Positions 9,519-20,442 of a stretch of DNA of 64,000 nt are shown piece by piece. The stretch is from positions 1 to 64,000 of the forward strand of contig JAKFXX010000021.1 in the NCBI GenBank assembly GCA_021731145.1, given 5' to 3'. The position numbers and the translations under genes were made by a program. Position 1 is the stretch's first letter, and the number at the start of each line of letters is the position of its first letter. This DNA comes from Gammaproteobacteria bacterium. Lineage in GTDB: Bacteria; Pseudomonadota; Gammaproteobacteria; Ga0077554; Ga007554. The notes under the pieces were generated by a model that worked only from the letters and a program-made list of their open reading frames with translations, was not told where the DNA came from and did no database searches.

Positions 9519-9519
9519 A

Positions 9520-10353
9520 TCACCACCTTCCAGAGGCGCCGCCCCCGCCAAAGCCGCCTCCTCCACCACCAAATCCACCGCCGCCGCCAAATCCACCGCC
9601 GCTGGACCAGCCGCCGCCTCGTCCCATGCCGCCGCCCAGCACGATGAAAAATGTTATCACTGCGGCGAAAATGGCGATGAGCAATGATCCCACAAACAGC
9701 CAGGCGGCCAGCGCTGTAACCCCGCCGGTGACAATGGCGCCGGGAAATCTTCCCAGTACGGCCCGTAACACACCGCCCACGACCACTGCCAATAGAAAAG
9801 CAATGGGAATGAATTGATCAAAACCCACCGCGCCGACAGACTTGCCGGTAGGTTCCGGCAAGGGTTCACCCTCGATCACGCGTATCATCTGGTCAACCCC
9901 GCCTTTGATACCGCCATAAAAGTCACCATCCTTGAAGCGTGGCGTGATGATCTCGCTGATGATGCGTTTGCTGGTGGCGTCGTTGAGCGCGCCTTCCAAT
10001 CCGTAACCGACCTCTATGCGCATCTCCCGGTCATCTTTGGCGATCAGCAGCAGTGCGCCGTCATCTACACCTTTACGCCCAAGTTTCCACTGCTCTGCCA
10101 CACGAATACCGAATTGCTCTATGGCTTCCGGCCGAGTGGTTGGCACCACCAATACGGCGACCTGGCTACCTTTTTGCGTCTCGAAGGCGCGCAGAGTCTG
10201 CTCAAGCTGGGACTGCTGTTCTGGTGTCAGCGTGCTGGTGAGGTCGGTGACGCGGGCCTGTAGCGGCGGCACGGCAACCAGGTCATCAGCACTATACGCC
10301 GCACTGCACGCAAACAGCATCAGCAGACAGAACACACGCCATAGTTTTAGCAT
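9520..10353 (-). CDS. TPM-domain membrane protein with glycine-rich tail (YgcG family)
   Basis: The ATG at 10353 is preferred to an in-frame TTG at 10362. The 277-residue product has a signal peptide (FCLLMLFACSAAYSA), a TPM domain at about 35-155 (motifs VLVVPTT, EVGYGLEGALND), hydrophobic segments at about 175-235, and a C-terminal tail of Gly with Phe/Trp (residues 245-275). The layout is typical of YgcG-like proteins that accompany LemA. lemA ends 15 nt upstream. Confidence 0.88.
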   Translation of the reverse strand: MLKLWRVFCLLMLFACSAAYSADDLVAVPPLQARVTDLTSTLTPEQQSQLEQTLRAFETQKGSQVAVLVVPTTRPEAIEQFGIRVAEQWKLGRKGVDDGALLLIAKDDREMRIEVGYGLEGALNDATSKRIISEIITPRFKDGDFYGGIKGGVDQMIRVIEGEPLPEPTGKSVGAVGFDQFIPIAFLLAVVVGGVLRAVLGRFPGAIVTGGVTALAAWLFVGSLLIAIFAAVITFFIVLGGGMGRGGGWSSGGGFGGGGGFGGGGGGFGGGGASGRW

Positions 10354-10368
10354 GGGTTGCAAGGTGTC

Positions 10369-10971
10369 TTATTGTTTCGCTGGGGCGCCAAAATCCACCG
10401 TCGGCGGCGCTGAAATGGCCTTTTCGTTTTCTACGTTGAAGTTGGGCTTGACCTTGAAACCAAACCCCATCGCGGTCAGGTTGCTGGGAAACGAACGTAC
10501 CGTTACGTTGTATTCCTGCACCGCCTTGATGTAGCGGTTGCGCGCCACCGTGATGCGGTTTTCCGTGCCTTCCAGTTGCGCCTGGAGATCACGGAATGAC
10601 GCGTCAGACTTTAGCTGCGGATAGTTTTCCGACACCACCAGCAGTCTCGACAAGGCACTGGACAATTCGCCCTGGGCGGCCTGGAATTTGGCGAAGGCCT
10701 GTTCGTTGTTGATGAGTTCCGGCGTAGCCTGGATGGAGCCTACTTTGGCGCGCGCGTTGGTCACCTGGATAAACACATCCTTTTCCTGTGCGGCAAAGCC
10801 CTTGACGGTGTTCACCAGATTCGGCACCAGATCAGCGCGGCGCTGGTATTGGTTCAACACCTCGGACCAGCTCGCCTTGATCTGTTCGTCGGTGGATTGC
10901 AGCGTGTTATAGCCGCAACCGCTCAAGAGCATGGTAAGGCCAAGCATGAGGGTAAGGGTCAAATTACGCAT
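10369..10971 (-). CDS. lemA: LemA family lipoprotein
   Basis: LemA proteins are membrane-anchored, four-helix coiled-coil proteins of unknown function. This 200-residue member has lipobox LSGC (Cys19), then YNTLQSTDEQIKASWSEVLN and QRRADLVPNLVNTVKG, which are diagnostic of the family. AAGGAG lies 6 nt before the ATG. It is the first gene of the lemA-TPM-TPM set on the minus strand. Confidence 0.95.
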   Translation of the reverse strand: MRNLTLTLMLGLTMLLSGCGYNTLQSTDEQIKASWSEVLNQYQRRADLVPNLVNTVKGFAAQEKDVFIQVTNARAKVGSIQATPELINNEQAFAKFQAAQGELSSALSRLLVVSENYPQLKSDASFRDLQAQLEGTENRITVARNRYIKAVQEYNVTVRSFPSNLTAMGFGFKVKPNFNVENEKAISAPPTVDFGAPAKQ

Positions 10972-11028
10972 GGGAGTCTCCTTCTTGAAAAATATGAAAA
11001 CTGATTCTGAAGCTCAGAAATAACTATG

Positions 11029-11044
11029 TAGGGTGCGTCCTACG
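11029..11044 (+). repeat. half copy of the TAGGGTGCG palindromic repeat
   Basis: TAGGGTGCGTCCTACG between lemA and truD matches one arm of the palindromes at 14947, 49291 and 57774. The second arm is missing, so this is a degenerate copy. Confidence 0.6.
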
Positions 11045-11060
11045 ATTCCACTAACAATGG

Positions 11061-12101
11061 CTATGAGCCTGAAGCTATCACCTCGCGCAAAACTACCGTC
11101 GCATAGCTGCCCGGCGGGAGACGGAACTGGAGCTGCAAATCGCCCTCTGGGGTAAATTCCCAGCGCAAATCTTCCACCTTCAGACGCAGTGAACGGCGCT
11201 GCTGCTCCAATCCCGCCTCTTCAAGCCCTGCTCGCCAGGCTTCGTAATCCTTCAGGGTGCTTTCCTCTATATCTTTGGCATCCAGACAGGTGCGTAGTTC
11301 TCCCCTGCCCCACATTGGCCCGGTGGGATGAATATCCTGCTGCATCATGCGCTGCTGAATCTCTTCATCCACCGCTTCGATGGCAAAGATACTGTGCGTA
11401 CCATCGAGCATCATAACATCACCGGCTATGGCTCTGTTCCAGTTGGCTGCCGCCACGCGGTGTGCGAGCACGCGATTGAACAGTTCGGAACGCACCGCAG
11501 ACAGATAAAGGCCGCGTTGATGACGATCCTTGACGCGCACTTGTCCAGTGAACATCGCCGTGGCGCGTTCGAGGTTGGCGTGTCCGAACCGTTGTTCTCC
11601 GAAATAATTCGGCACGCCTTCCGTCGCAATTCGCGTCAAGCGCTGCTCGATAGAGGGTTTGATATCAGGCATATCGCCCTTCAAATTACGCACAACCAGC
11701 TTGAAACGGTTTGCCGTCAGCGCGCCGCGACGCAGTTTGCGGTCGTGACGGGCGATAGTAAGAAACCGTATGTCATCCGACGCGAGTTGCGTCCAGTCGG
11801 GTTCCGGCTTGCCCGCCAGATTGACGCTGAACCACTGGCTGGTCACAGCGGCGCGATCCTTGAGTCCGGCATAGCCGACATCCATTGCCTTCACGCCCGC
11901 CAGCCGCGACAATTCACGTGCCAGCCACTCGGTATTGGTGTTGCGTTTGCGGATTTGCAGCAGGATATGTTCGCCCTTGCCCGCAGGCTCAAAACCCAGG
12001 TCTTCATCCACTTGAAAATCTTCCGCCGTGGCACGGATGACGCCTGATACGCTCGGGCAGCCCCCGGCATAAGGTAATTCCTCGGACATGTTATTCGCCA
12101 T
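11061..12101 (-). CDS. truD: tRNA pseudouridine(13) synthase
   Basis: TruD makes pseudouridine at position 13 of tRNA(Glu). The 346-residue product carries the family signature [11 protein letters not shown] with the catalytic Asp at 82. The central inserted domain and C-terminal motif are of normal length. The ATG at 12101 overlaps the end of ispF by 11 nt; an ATG four codons later (12089) is also possible. It is the last gene of the ftsB-ispD-ispF-truD block. Confidence 0.95.
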   Translation of the reverse strand: MANNMSEELPYAGGCPSVSGVIRATAEDFQVDEDLGFEPAGKGEHILLQIRKRNTNTEWLARELSRLAGVKAMDVGYAGLKDRAAVTSQWFSVNLAGKPEPDWTQLASDDIRFLTIARHDRKLRRGALTANRFKLVVRNLKGDMPDIKPSIEQRLTRIATEGVPNYFGEQRFGHANLERATAMFTGQVRVKDRHQRGLYLSAVRSELFNRVLAHRVAAANWNRAIAGDVMMLDGTHSIFAIEAVDEEIQQRMMQQDIHPTGPMWGRGELRTCLDAKDIEESTLKDYEAWRAGLEEAGLEQQRRSLRLKVEDLRWEFTPEGDLQLQFRLPPGSYATVVLREVIASGS

Positions 12102-12570
12102 TTTCTTTGAGCAGCACTACGGCGTATGCGGCTATCCCTTCGCCGCGCCCGGTGAAGCCCATCCCCTCGGTGGTAGTGGCCTTGATGTTGACGCGGTCTG
12201 CGGCAATGCACAGGTCGGCGGCGAGGCGCTCCCGCATGGCAGGGACATGTGGTTTCAACTTGGGCGCCTGCGCGACCACGGTAATATCGGCATTGGAAAT
12301 GGCGAGCGCGCGTTCGTTCAGCAGCGCTACAACATGGCGCAGCAGGATTCGGCTGTCGATATCCTTAAAGTCTGCGCTGGAGTCCGGAAAGTGCCCGCCG
12401 ATATCGCCTAGCCCCGCCGCACCCAGCAGCGCATCACACAGGGCGTGAATCAGCACATCGCCATCCGAGTGTGCGACCATACCCCGATCATGGGGGATCT
12501 CCACGCCGCCCAGCACCAGCCTGCGCTCCGGCGCAAAGCGGTGCGCGTCGTAACCGTGCCCTATCCTCAT
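12091..12570 (-). CDS. ispF: 2-C-methyl-D-erythritol 2,4-cyclodiphosphate synthase
   Basis: This is the fifth step of the MEP isoprenoid pathway. The start is set at [12 protein letters not shown] (12570), which overlaps the ispD stop as ATGA; longer readings run back into ispD. The 159-residue protein keeps the metal ligands Asp8, His10 and His42 ([11 protein letters not shown]) and the C-terminal [14 protein letters not shown] loop. Confidence 0.96.
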   Translation of the reverse strand: MRIGHGYDAHRFAPERRLVLGGVEIPHDRGMVAHSDGDVLIHALCDALLGAAGLGDIGGHFPDSSADFKDIDSRILLRHVVALLNERALAISNADITVVAQAPKLKPHVPAMRERLAADLCIAADRVNIKATTTEGMGFTGRGEGIAAYAVVLLKENGE

Positions 12571-13280
12571 TGTTGATTCTCCTGTTGCTTGAGATAAAGT
12601 TCCGCCAGCACCAAGTCCTGCGGATGGGTAATCTTGATATTGTCGGCGTGACCGCTCACCATGCATGGTGAAAACCCGGCCAGCTCCATGGCGGCGGCCT
12701 CGTCAGTCACCAGCAGATTATTCTCCACCACATGCCCTAGCGCACGGGTCAAATCATCCAGCCGGAACATTTGCGGCGTGAGCGCCCGCCACAGGCCTGC
12801 ACGCGAGACCGTCTCCAGCACATTGCCCTGGCTGTCGGCGCGTTTTACGGTGTCGGAAACAGGTACGCCAAGCAGACCGCCAACGGGATGATCGGCCAGC
12901 GTGGCGATGAGATGGTCGATGTCGTCATGTCGCACGCAAGGGCGTGCAGCGTCATGCACCAGCACCCAGTCGCGCGACCGGGCAATCCCCGCGAGTTTTG
13001 CCAAGCCATTCAGTACCGAATGATAACGCTCGGCACCACCCTCGGCGATAAACAGTGATGGGGCACCTTTTAATGGGATTTGGTCCCAGTGGACATCATG
13101 GGGGGCAATGACAACCACTACCCCTTTGATGCGCGGATGGTTCAAAAAACATCGCACGGTATGTTCGATGACCGTGCTTCCATGCAACGGCAGGTATTGC
13201 TTGGGAATGGCCGTACCCATGCGCGAACCTGTGCCTGCGGCGGGAATAATGGCCCAGCAGTTATCAGATAGTGAAGTCAT
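12567..13280 (-). CDS. ispD: 2-C-methyl-D-erythritol 4-phosphate cytidylyltransferase
   Basis: IspD couples CTP to methylerythritol phosphate in the MEP pathway. The start is set at [16 protein letters not shown] (13280); codons upstream belong to the palindromic repeat at 13301. The nucleotide-binding motif [10 protein letters not shown] is near residues 13-22, and VHDAARPCV and the catalytic-site ALTPQ segment are present. The product has 237 residues, the normal length. It is translationally coupled to ispF. Confidence 0.95.
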   Translation of the reverse strand: MTSLSDNCWAIIPAAGTGSRMGTAIPKQYLPLHGSTVIEHTVRCFLNHPRIKGVVVVIAPHDVHWDQIPLKGAPSLFIAEGGAERYHSVLNGLAKLAGIARSRDWVLVHDAARPCVRHDDIDHLIATLADHPVGGLLGVPVSDTVKRADSQGNVLETVSRAGLWRALTPQMFRLDDLTRALGHVVENNLLVTDEAAAMELAGFSPCMVSGHADNIKITHPQDLVLAELYLKQQENQQ

Positions 13281-13300
13281 AGGGATAGACTCTAAGGCTT

Positions 13301-13333
13301 CCCCCTTTTGAAAAGGGGGGGAGGGGGATTTCC
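13301..13333 (+). repeat. palindromic CCCCCTTTT/AAAAGGGGG repeat
   Basis: CCCCCTTTTGAAAAGGGGG followed by GAGGGGGATTTCC lies in the 52 nt between ftsB and ispD. A related palindrome is embedded in the uracil-DNA glycosylase gene at 24202-24245, so this is a dispersed family. It has no poly-T tail in the direction of transcription and sits inside an operon. Confidence 0.7.
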
Positions 13334-13601
13334 TATTCCACAATCCTGTAAAAAGTCTCGTCCTTTTTGATCATCCCCAGCTCGGCTCTGGCGCGTTCCT
13401 CAATGGCGTCAAGCCCGTGCTTGAGGTCCTTGACCTCGGCGTCCAATGCCGCATTACGCTCTTTGAGTACGGCGTTTTCGCGGGTCTGGGTATCGATTGC
13501 CTGATGCAACTGCCATATTTCGTTGAGGCTGCCTTCGCCCAGCCACAATCTATATTGCAAAAAAACCAGCAGGACGATAAGACCCGCGACCAGCGCTTTC
13601 A

Positions 13602-13602
<1 letters not shown>
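13333..13602 (-). CDS. ftsB: cell division protein FtsB
   Basis: This 89-residue bitopic divisome protein has an N-terminal membrane segment (about 3-20), then a coiled coil (about 28-70, ENAVLKERNAALDAEVKDLK), and a C-terminal region with GMIKKDETFY typical of FtsB. It bridges FtsL and FtsQ at the septum. The start overlaps the eno stop by 1 nt (TAATG). Confidence 0.95.
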
Positions 13603-14894
<1,292 letters not shown>

Positions 14895-14946
14895 CTACTC
14901 CACTTTCATTACAGTAAAAAAATTTCACGCCTTGGTTTGAGATGAC

Positions 14947-14996
14947 TAGGGTGCGTTCTACGCACCAAAACCTGAAGGTGCGTGAGACGCACCCTA
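14947..14996 (+). repeat. TAGGGTGCG palindromic repeat overlapping the kdsA stop codon
   Basis: Two 20 nt arms (14947-14966 and 14977-14996), both beginning TAGGGTGCGT when read inward, are inverted and separated by 10 nt. On the minus strand the right arm starts with TAG, which is the stop codon of kdsA. The same arrangement occurs at gltX (57774-57822). Confidence 0.85.
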
Positions 14997-15821
14997 CATC
15001 TCAGCGAATTTCCGCGCCTTGACGGTCGCGTCGATCTCTTTCAGGGTCTCCAAAAGCTCTTCCATCCGGCCCAGCGGCCAGGCATTCGGGCCATCGCTCA
15101 ACGCCTTGTCGGGATCCGGGTGGGTTTCCATAAACAGGCCCGCCACACCCGCAGCGACGGCGGCGCGTGCCAGCACAGGCACGAATTCACGCTGCCCGCC
15201 AGAACTTGCGCCCTGCCCGCCCGGCAACTGCACCGAGTGGGTGGCATCGAAAACCACCGGACACCCCGTATCGCGCATCACCGCCAGGGCGCGCATGTCC
15301 GACACCAGGTTATTGTAACCGAAAGACGCGCCGCGCTCGCACACCATGATTGACGGATTTCCGGTTTCCCGCGCCTTTTCCACCACATTCTTCATGTCCC
15401 ACGGCGCGAGAAACTGACCTTTCTTGATGTTTACCGGCTTGCCCTGGCTGGCTACGTTCTGGATGAAATTGGTCTGTCGGCACAGAAACGCGGGCGTCTG
15501 CAACACGTCCACCACAGCGGCCACTTCACCAAGCGGCGTATCCTCATGCACATCGGTGAGCACCGGCACGCCGATGGTCTGCCGCACCTCTTCGAGTATG
15601 CGCAGCCCTTCTTCCAGGCCTGGGCCGCGGAAGCTCTTGCTGGAGGTGCGGTTGGCTTTGTCAAATGACGATTTGTAGATAAAGGGGATGCCCAGGCGTG
15701 CCGTGATCTCCTTGAGTGCTCCTGCCGTTTCGAGCGCGAGCTGCCGGCTTTCGATGACACATGGCCCGGCAATCAAGAACAGGGGCTGGTCCAGCCCCAC
15801 ATCAAAACCGCATAACTTCAT
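14994..15821 (-). CDS. kdsA: 3-deoxy-8-phosphooctulonate synthase
   Basis: KdsA condenses arabinose 5-phosphate with PEP to make KDO 8-phosphate for lipopolysaccharide. The 275-residue protein shows [27 protein letters not shown] and [12 protein letters not shown], all KdsA signatures. The stop TAG is part of a palindromic repeat. pyrG ends 3 nt upstream on the same strand. Confidence 0.97.
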   Translation of the reverse strand: MKLCGFDVGLDQPLFLIAGPCVIESRQLALETAGALKEITARLGIPFIYKSSFDKANRTSSKSFRGPGLEEGLRILEEVRQTIGVPVLTDVHEDTPLGEVAAVVDVLQTPAFLCRQTNFIQNVASQGKPVNIKKGQFLAPWDMKNVVEKARETGNPSIMVCERGASFGYNNLVSDMRALAVMRDTGCPVVFDATHSVQLPGGQGASSGGQREFVPVLARAAVAAGVAGLFMETHPDPDKALSDGPNAWPLGRMEELLETLKEIDATVKARKFAEM

Positions 15822-15824
15822 ACG

Positions 15825-17594
<1,770 letters not shown>

Positions 17595-17724
17595 TCAAAA
17601 AGGCGAGTTGTGAATGGCTAAATGGAAGCTTTAGCGGGCAACCCATGCACAACGGCACAGATACCCGCTCCAGCACTAACCTCAGGCCAGCTCGCCAACC
17701 CGAGAGGGTGTGGTTACAGGGGGG

Positions 17725-18534
17725 CTACAGCCTTTCCGGGCTATTCCACGTAATCTCCCCTATCTGATCCCCGGTATTGTTAAAGACAAATATTGCGTCT
17801 TTGTAACGCCCGGCGAATTTGAAGTAAATAAATTCCTCAGCCTTTTTGGCTCCCTCACGGGATAGTATTTTATCCAGCTCGCTGCGGATTTCGGCATTAG
17901 AGCCCGCTACCGTGCTGATATTTAAGGAATGTTTCTTGGAGTCTGCAAAGGATCCCTTGAACGAACGGAACAACCAGAACTGTTGTTCTCCACCGATGTC
18001 TTTGTTCAAGGTGAGCTCCATCATTTTTCCCACTTGTTCGGCATTCCTGGGCGGCTCGGCATGGATAACAGGACGAGAGCCAGCACCAAATTGCTGCAAA
18101 TCACCAAGATCTTTCCCCTGTACATGCAATGGCTCGGTAGTGAGCGGCCTGAGGGTGCCCTCCCACTCGACAGCAGCTATAGGGCGCTGGTTGTACACTG
18201 TATGACCGCCCCACGCCAACGCACCAAGTTGCAACACGGCGATGATTGACAGGTCAAGCATTATTTCCTTTCTTGATTTTCTCGGGTTGAAAATAATAAA
18301 GGTGAGCATTGGCCCCAGCACGATGTCGACCAACACCATGATCTGAACGCCTTTCCAGCCGCCATCCGTCGAAAAAAACGGTGGCGGATACCATTCAACC
18401 AATATCAGGTATAGAAAAATCAAAAAAATCGTAGCGCTAATTCCCATGTGAATCGAGGCAGCGCGCAACTTCGCAGGCAGCAAGCGTGGTTGCTTAATAT
18501 CAACTGTGCTAATTTCTGTAGTCAATGTCTCCAT
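17725..18534 (-). CDS. TfpX/TfpZ-family type IV pilin accessory protein
   Basis: The 269-residue product has N-terminal membrane segments (about 33-50, 66-85, 97-115), including HMGISATIFLIFLYLILVEW and VDIVLGPMLTFIIFNPRKSR, both characteristic of TfpX/TfpZ accessory proteins, and then a soluble domain. Such proteins modulate assembly of particular pilins and are usually next to a pilin gene. None is visible here: upstream are 600 nt of repeats and downstream is pyrG. GGAGAG lies 8 nt before the ATG. Confidence 0.82.
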   Translation of the reverse strand: METLTTEISTVDIKQPRLLPAKLRAASIHMGISATIFLIFLYLILVEWYPPPFFSTDGGWKGVQIMVLVDIVLGPMLTFIIFNPRKSRKEIMLDLSIIAVLQLGALAWGGHTVYNQRPIAAVEWEGTLRPLTTEPLHVQGKDLGDLQQFGAGSRPVIHAEPPRNAEQVGKMMELTLNKDIGGEQQFWLFRSFKGSFADSKKHSLNISTVAGSNAEIRSELDKILSREGAKKAEEFIYFKFAGRYKDAIFVFNNTGDQIGEITWNSPERL

Positions 18535-19151
18535 GGTCGCGTCTCTCCAGAAATAAAATATGCGGGCAGATCTTTAATCGGCTATTTGCTTATTTTCTTG
18601 AGGGTAGACTCGCCTGGAGGCGCAGCAGCGGGTCGCCGCTTTCTATGGGGCCGCAATTGCCAACCCACTGTTTCAGATAAAATAAAATCAGTTTTTCATA
18701 TCACACTCTCATACAGGTACAACATGCCGTGAGCATCGAGTCATGGTGTTGCCGGGTTCATGCGTTGTGTCCAAACCCGTCAGGCTTGGGACCACCTTCT
18801 ATCCGTGCCGGGGGTTTCCCAGTCACCCAAAATTGCATGCGCTGTGCTGCTGCTTGAACCCTTTGATAGTGTCGCCGTGCTCGCCATACATTTTGGGACA
18901 TCCAAGTCCCCAAAATGACTGCACTCGGCGACAAGCATACCCAAAGGGCACAAGTGCCTCCGGCGGCCCGGATAGGCCTCACCGTAACCACCGTAACCAC
19001 CGTGATCACCGTGAAGGTGACAATGAGGTGACAACGCGCCCAGACTCCGACACTTGTCCCCCGGAGGGGAGACTGCGCGCTGCCCTTCAGGGTAAAACTC
19101 CCGGCCCCTGCGGCGCGGAGGGTTTGTTCAGAGATCACCAAATAATCCGCT
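18535..19151 (+). other. 617 nt gap with a repeat copy and no gene
   Basis: No reading frame here looks like a protein. It holds dispersed element copy A (18864-19030), with GC-rich non-coding sequence on either side. Open frames that cross it on both strands exist only because the repeat lacks stops. Confidence 0.7.
18864..19030 (+). repeat. dispersed structured element, copy A
   Basis: About 126 nt from 18864 match the reverse complement of 62419-62544 with six mismatches, as I count them. The unit contains a long hairpin (CATTTTGGG ... CCCCAAAATG) and the short palindrome GGCACAAGTGCC. It ends in a run of CACCGTAACC units, which also occur alone at 23571, 60393 and 62401. It behaves like a non-autonomous repeat. 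Peptides predicted from it in either frame are not supported. Confidence 0.85.
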
Positions 19152-19754
19152 CTATTTCCGCAGCATACCCTGTAAATATTTCCACACGTTGTCCAGAACC
19201 CTTGATTGGGCAGAGGCGGCAGGATGCAGGCCGTCACCCTGCATGAGCGAGAAATCGGTGGCGATACCTTCCAGCAGGAACGGTACGAACGGCACGCGAT
19301 AGCGTTTGGAAAGATCAACGTAGGTCTCATGGAACTTCTGGGTATAACTCGGGCCATAGTTGGGAGGCAAACGCATTCCCAGCAGCAGCACCTGGGCATT
19401 GCTCCTGCGGCTCTGTTCGATGATGGCGGCGAGGTTGCTGCGCATTTCATCCAGTGGCAGGCCACGCAAGCCGTCGTTGGCACCCAGCTCGACAATCACA
19501 ATGGCCGGCTGATGGATTTTCAGGACTTGCCCGATGCGCGCCAGCCCACCGCTCGTGGTTTCACCGCTGATGCTGGCGTTGATGACCCGGTAATTGCCGA
19601 GGCGCTGTTGCAACAAGGATACCCATCCTGAGTTTTGATCTATACCATACCCTGCACTTAAACTGTCACCCAGCACCAAAATAACGGGCGCAGGCGCCGC
19701 ACTACTGGAGAATGGAATTGCAAAAAAAATCAGCAGCAGGAGTCTATTGAACAT
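19152..19754 (-). CDS. tesA: periplasmic GDSL arylesterase / acyl-CoA thioesterase I
   Basis: This SGNH hydrolase has 200 residues: signal peptide (1-20), block I GDSLSAGYG with Ser31, GANDGLRG (block III) and DGLHP with the catalytic Asp and His (block V). TesA proteins hydrolyse thioesters, aryl esters and lysophospholipids in the periplasm. GAGGAA 9-10 nt before the ATG lies inside the divergent ABC gene. The ATG overlaps the opposite ATG of that gene in a CATG. Confidence 0.94.
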   Translation of the reverse strand: MFNRLLLLIFFAIPFSSSAAPAPVILVLGDSLSAGYGIDQNSGWVSLLQQRLGNYRVINASISGETTSGGLARIGQVLKIHQPAIVIVELGANDGLRGLPLDEMRSNLAAIIEQSRRSNAQVLLLGMRLPPNYGPSYTQKFHETYVDLSKRYRVPFVPFLLEGIATDFSLMQGDGLHPAASAQSRVLDNVWKYLQGMLRK

Positions 19755-20442
19755 GCCCGATGGTTCCTCTTACCCGATCGTGCGGGCGGAAAATTTAGCC
19801 AAGCAGGTCAACAGCCCGGAAGGCGAGCTGGTGCTGCTGCATGACATAGATCTTACCATTGTACCGGGCGAGGCCGTGGCGATTATAGGCGCCTCGGGTT
19901 CCGGCAAATCCACCTTGCTGGGGCTGTTGGCAGGGCTGGACACCCCGAGCCGCGGCCAGGTGTGGATTGATGGCACTGACTTGTTCGCGCTGGACGAAGA
20001 TGGCCGCGCCCGCCTGCGCGGGGCGATGATCGGCTTTGTCTTCCAGTCGTTTCAATTGCTGCCCAATCTCACCGCACTGGAGAATGTGATGCTGCCGCTG
20101 GAGCTCGCCGGACGGAGTGATGCGCGTGACGTGTCACGGGCGGTGCTGGCACGCGTGGGGCTGGACGCACGCAGGAATCACTACCCCAAACAATTGTCGG
20201 GCGGCGAACAGCAGCGCGTGGCGATTGCGCGCGCCTTCGCACCGCAACCGAAACTGCTGTTCGCCGACGAACCGACCGGCAACCTCGACCGCGCCACCGG
20301 CAAGCGCGTGGCCGATCTGCTCTTCGAAATCAATCAGGAACTGGCCACAACCCTGGTTCTGGTGACTCATGACGAGACACTGGCGCAGCGCTGCAACCGG
20401 CGTCTCGAACTCGAAACCGGCAGATTGAAGGTAGAAGCATGA
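19753..20442 (+). CDS. ABC transporter ATP-binding protein (YbbA/LolD type)
   Basis: The 229-residue ATPase starts at ATG 19753, with AGGAG 10 nt upstream; an in-frame TTG at 19747 is an alternative. Walker A (GASGSGKST) is at about 46-54, followed by signature [14 protein letters not shown] and Walker [11 protein letters not shown]. It matches YbbA, whose gene is next to tesA and ybbP in E. coli. The stop overlaps the permease start (ATGA). The substrate is not established; lipoprotein- or toxin-related export is suggested by the MacB/LolD fold. Confidence 0.92.
   Translation: MPDGSSYPIVRAENLAKQVNSPEGELVLLHDIDLTIVPGEAVAIIGASGSGKSTLLGLLAGLDTPSRGQVWIDGTDLFALDEDGRARLRGAMIGFVFQSFQLLPNLTALENVMLPLELAGRSDARDVSRAVLARVGLDARRNHYPKQLSGGEQQRVAIARAFAPQPKLLFADEPTGNLDRATGKRVADLLFEINQELATTLVLVTHDETLAQRCNRRLELETGRLKVEA

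Noticed and set aside
18743-19246. Possible 167-residue protein across dispersed element A, and matching frames across element B
   Set aside because: Both strands are open through the repeat, similarity between copies is at DNA level with no codon-position pattern, and no ribosome-binding site precedes the frames.
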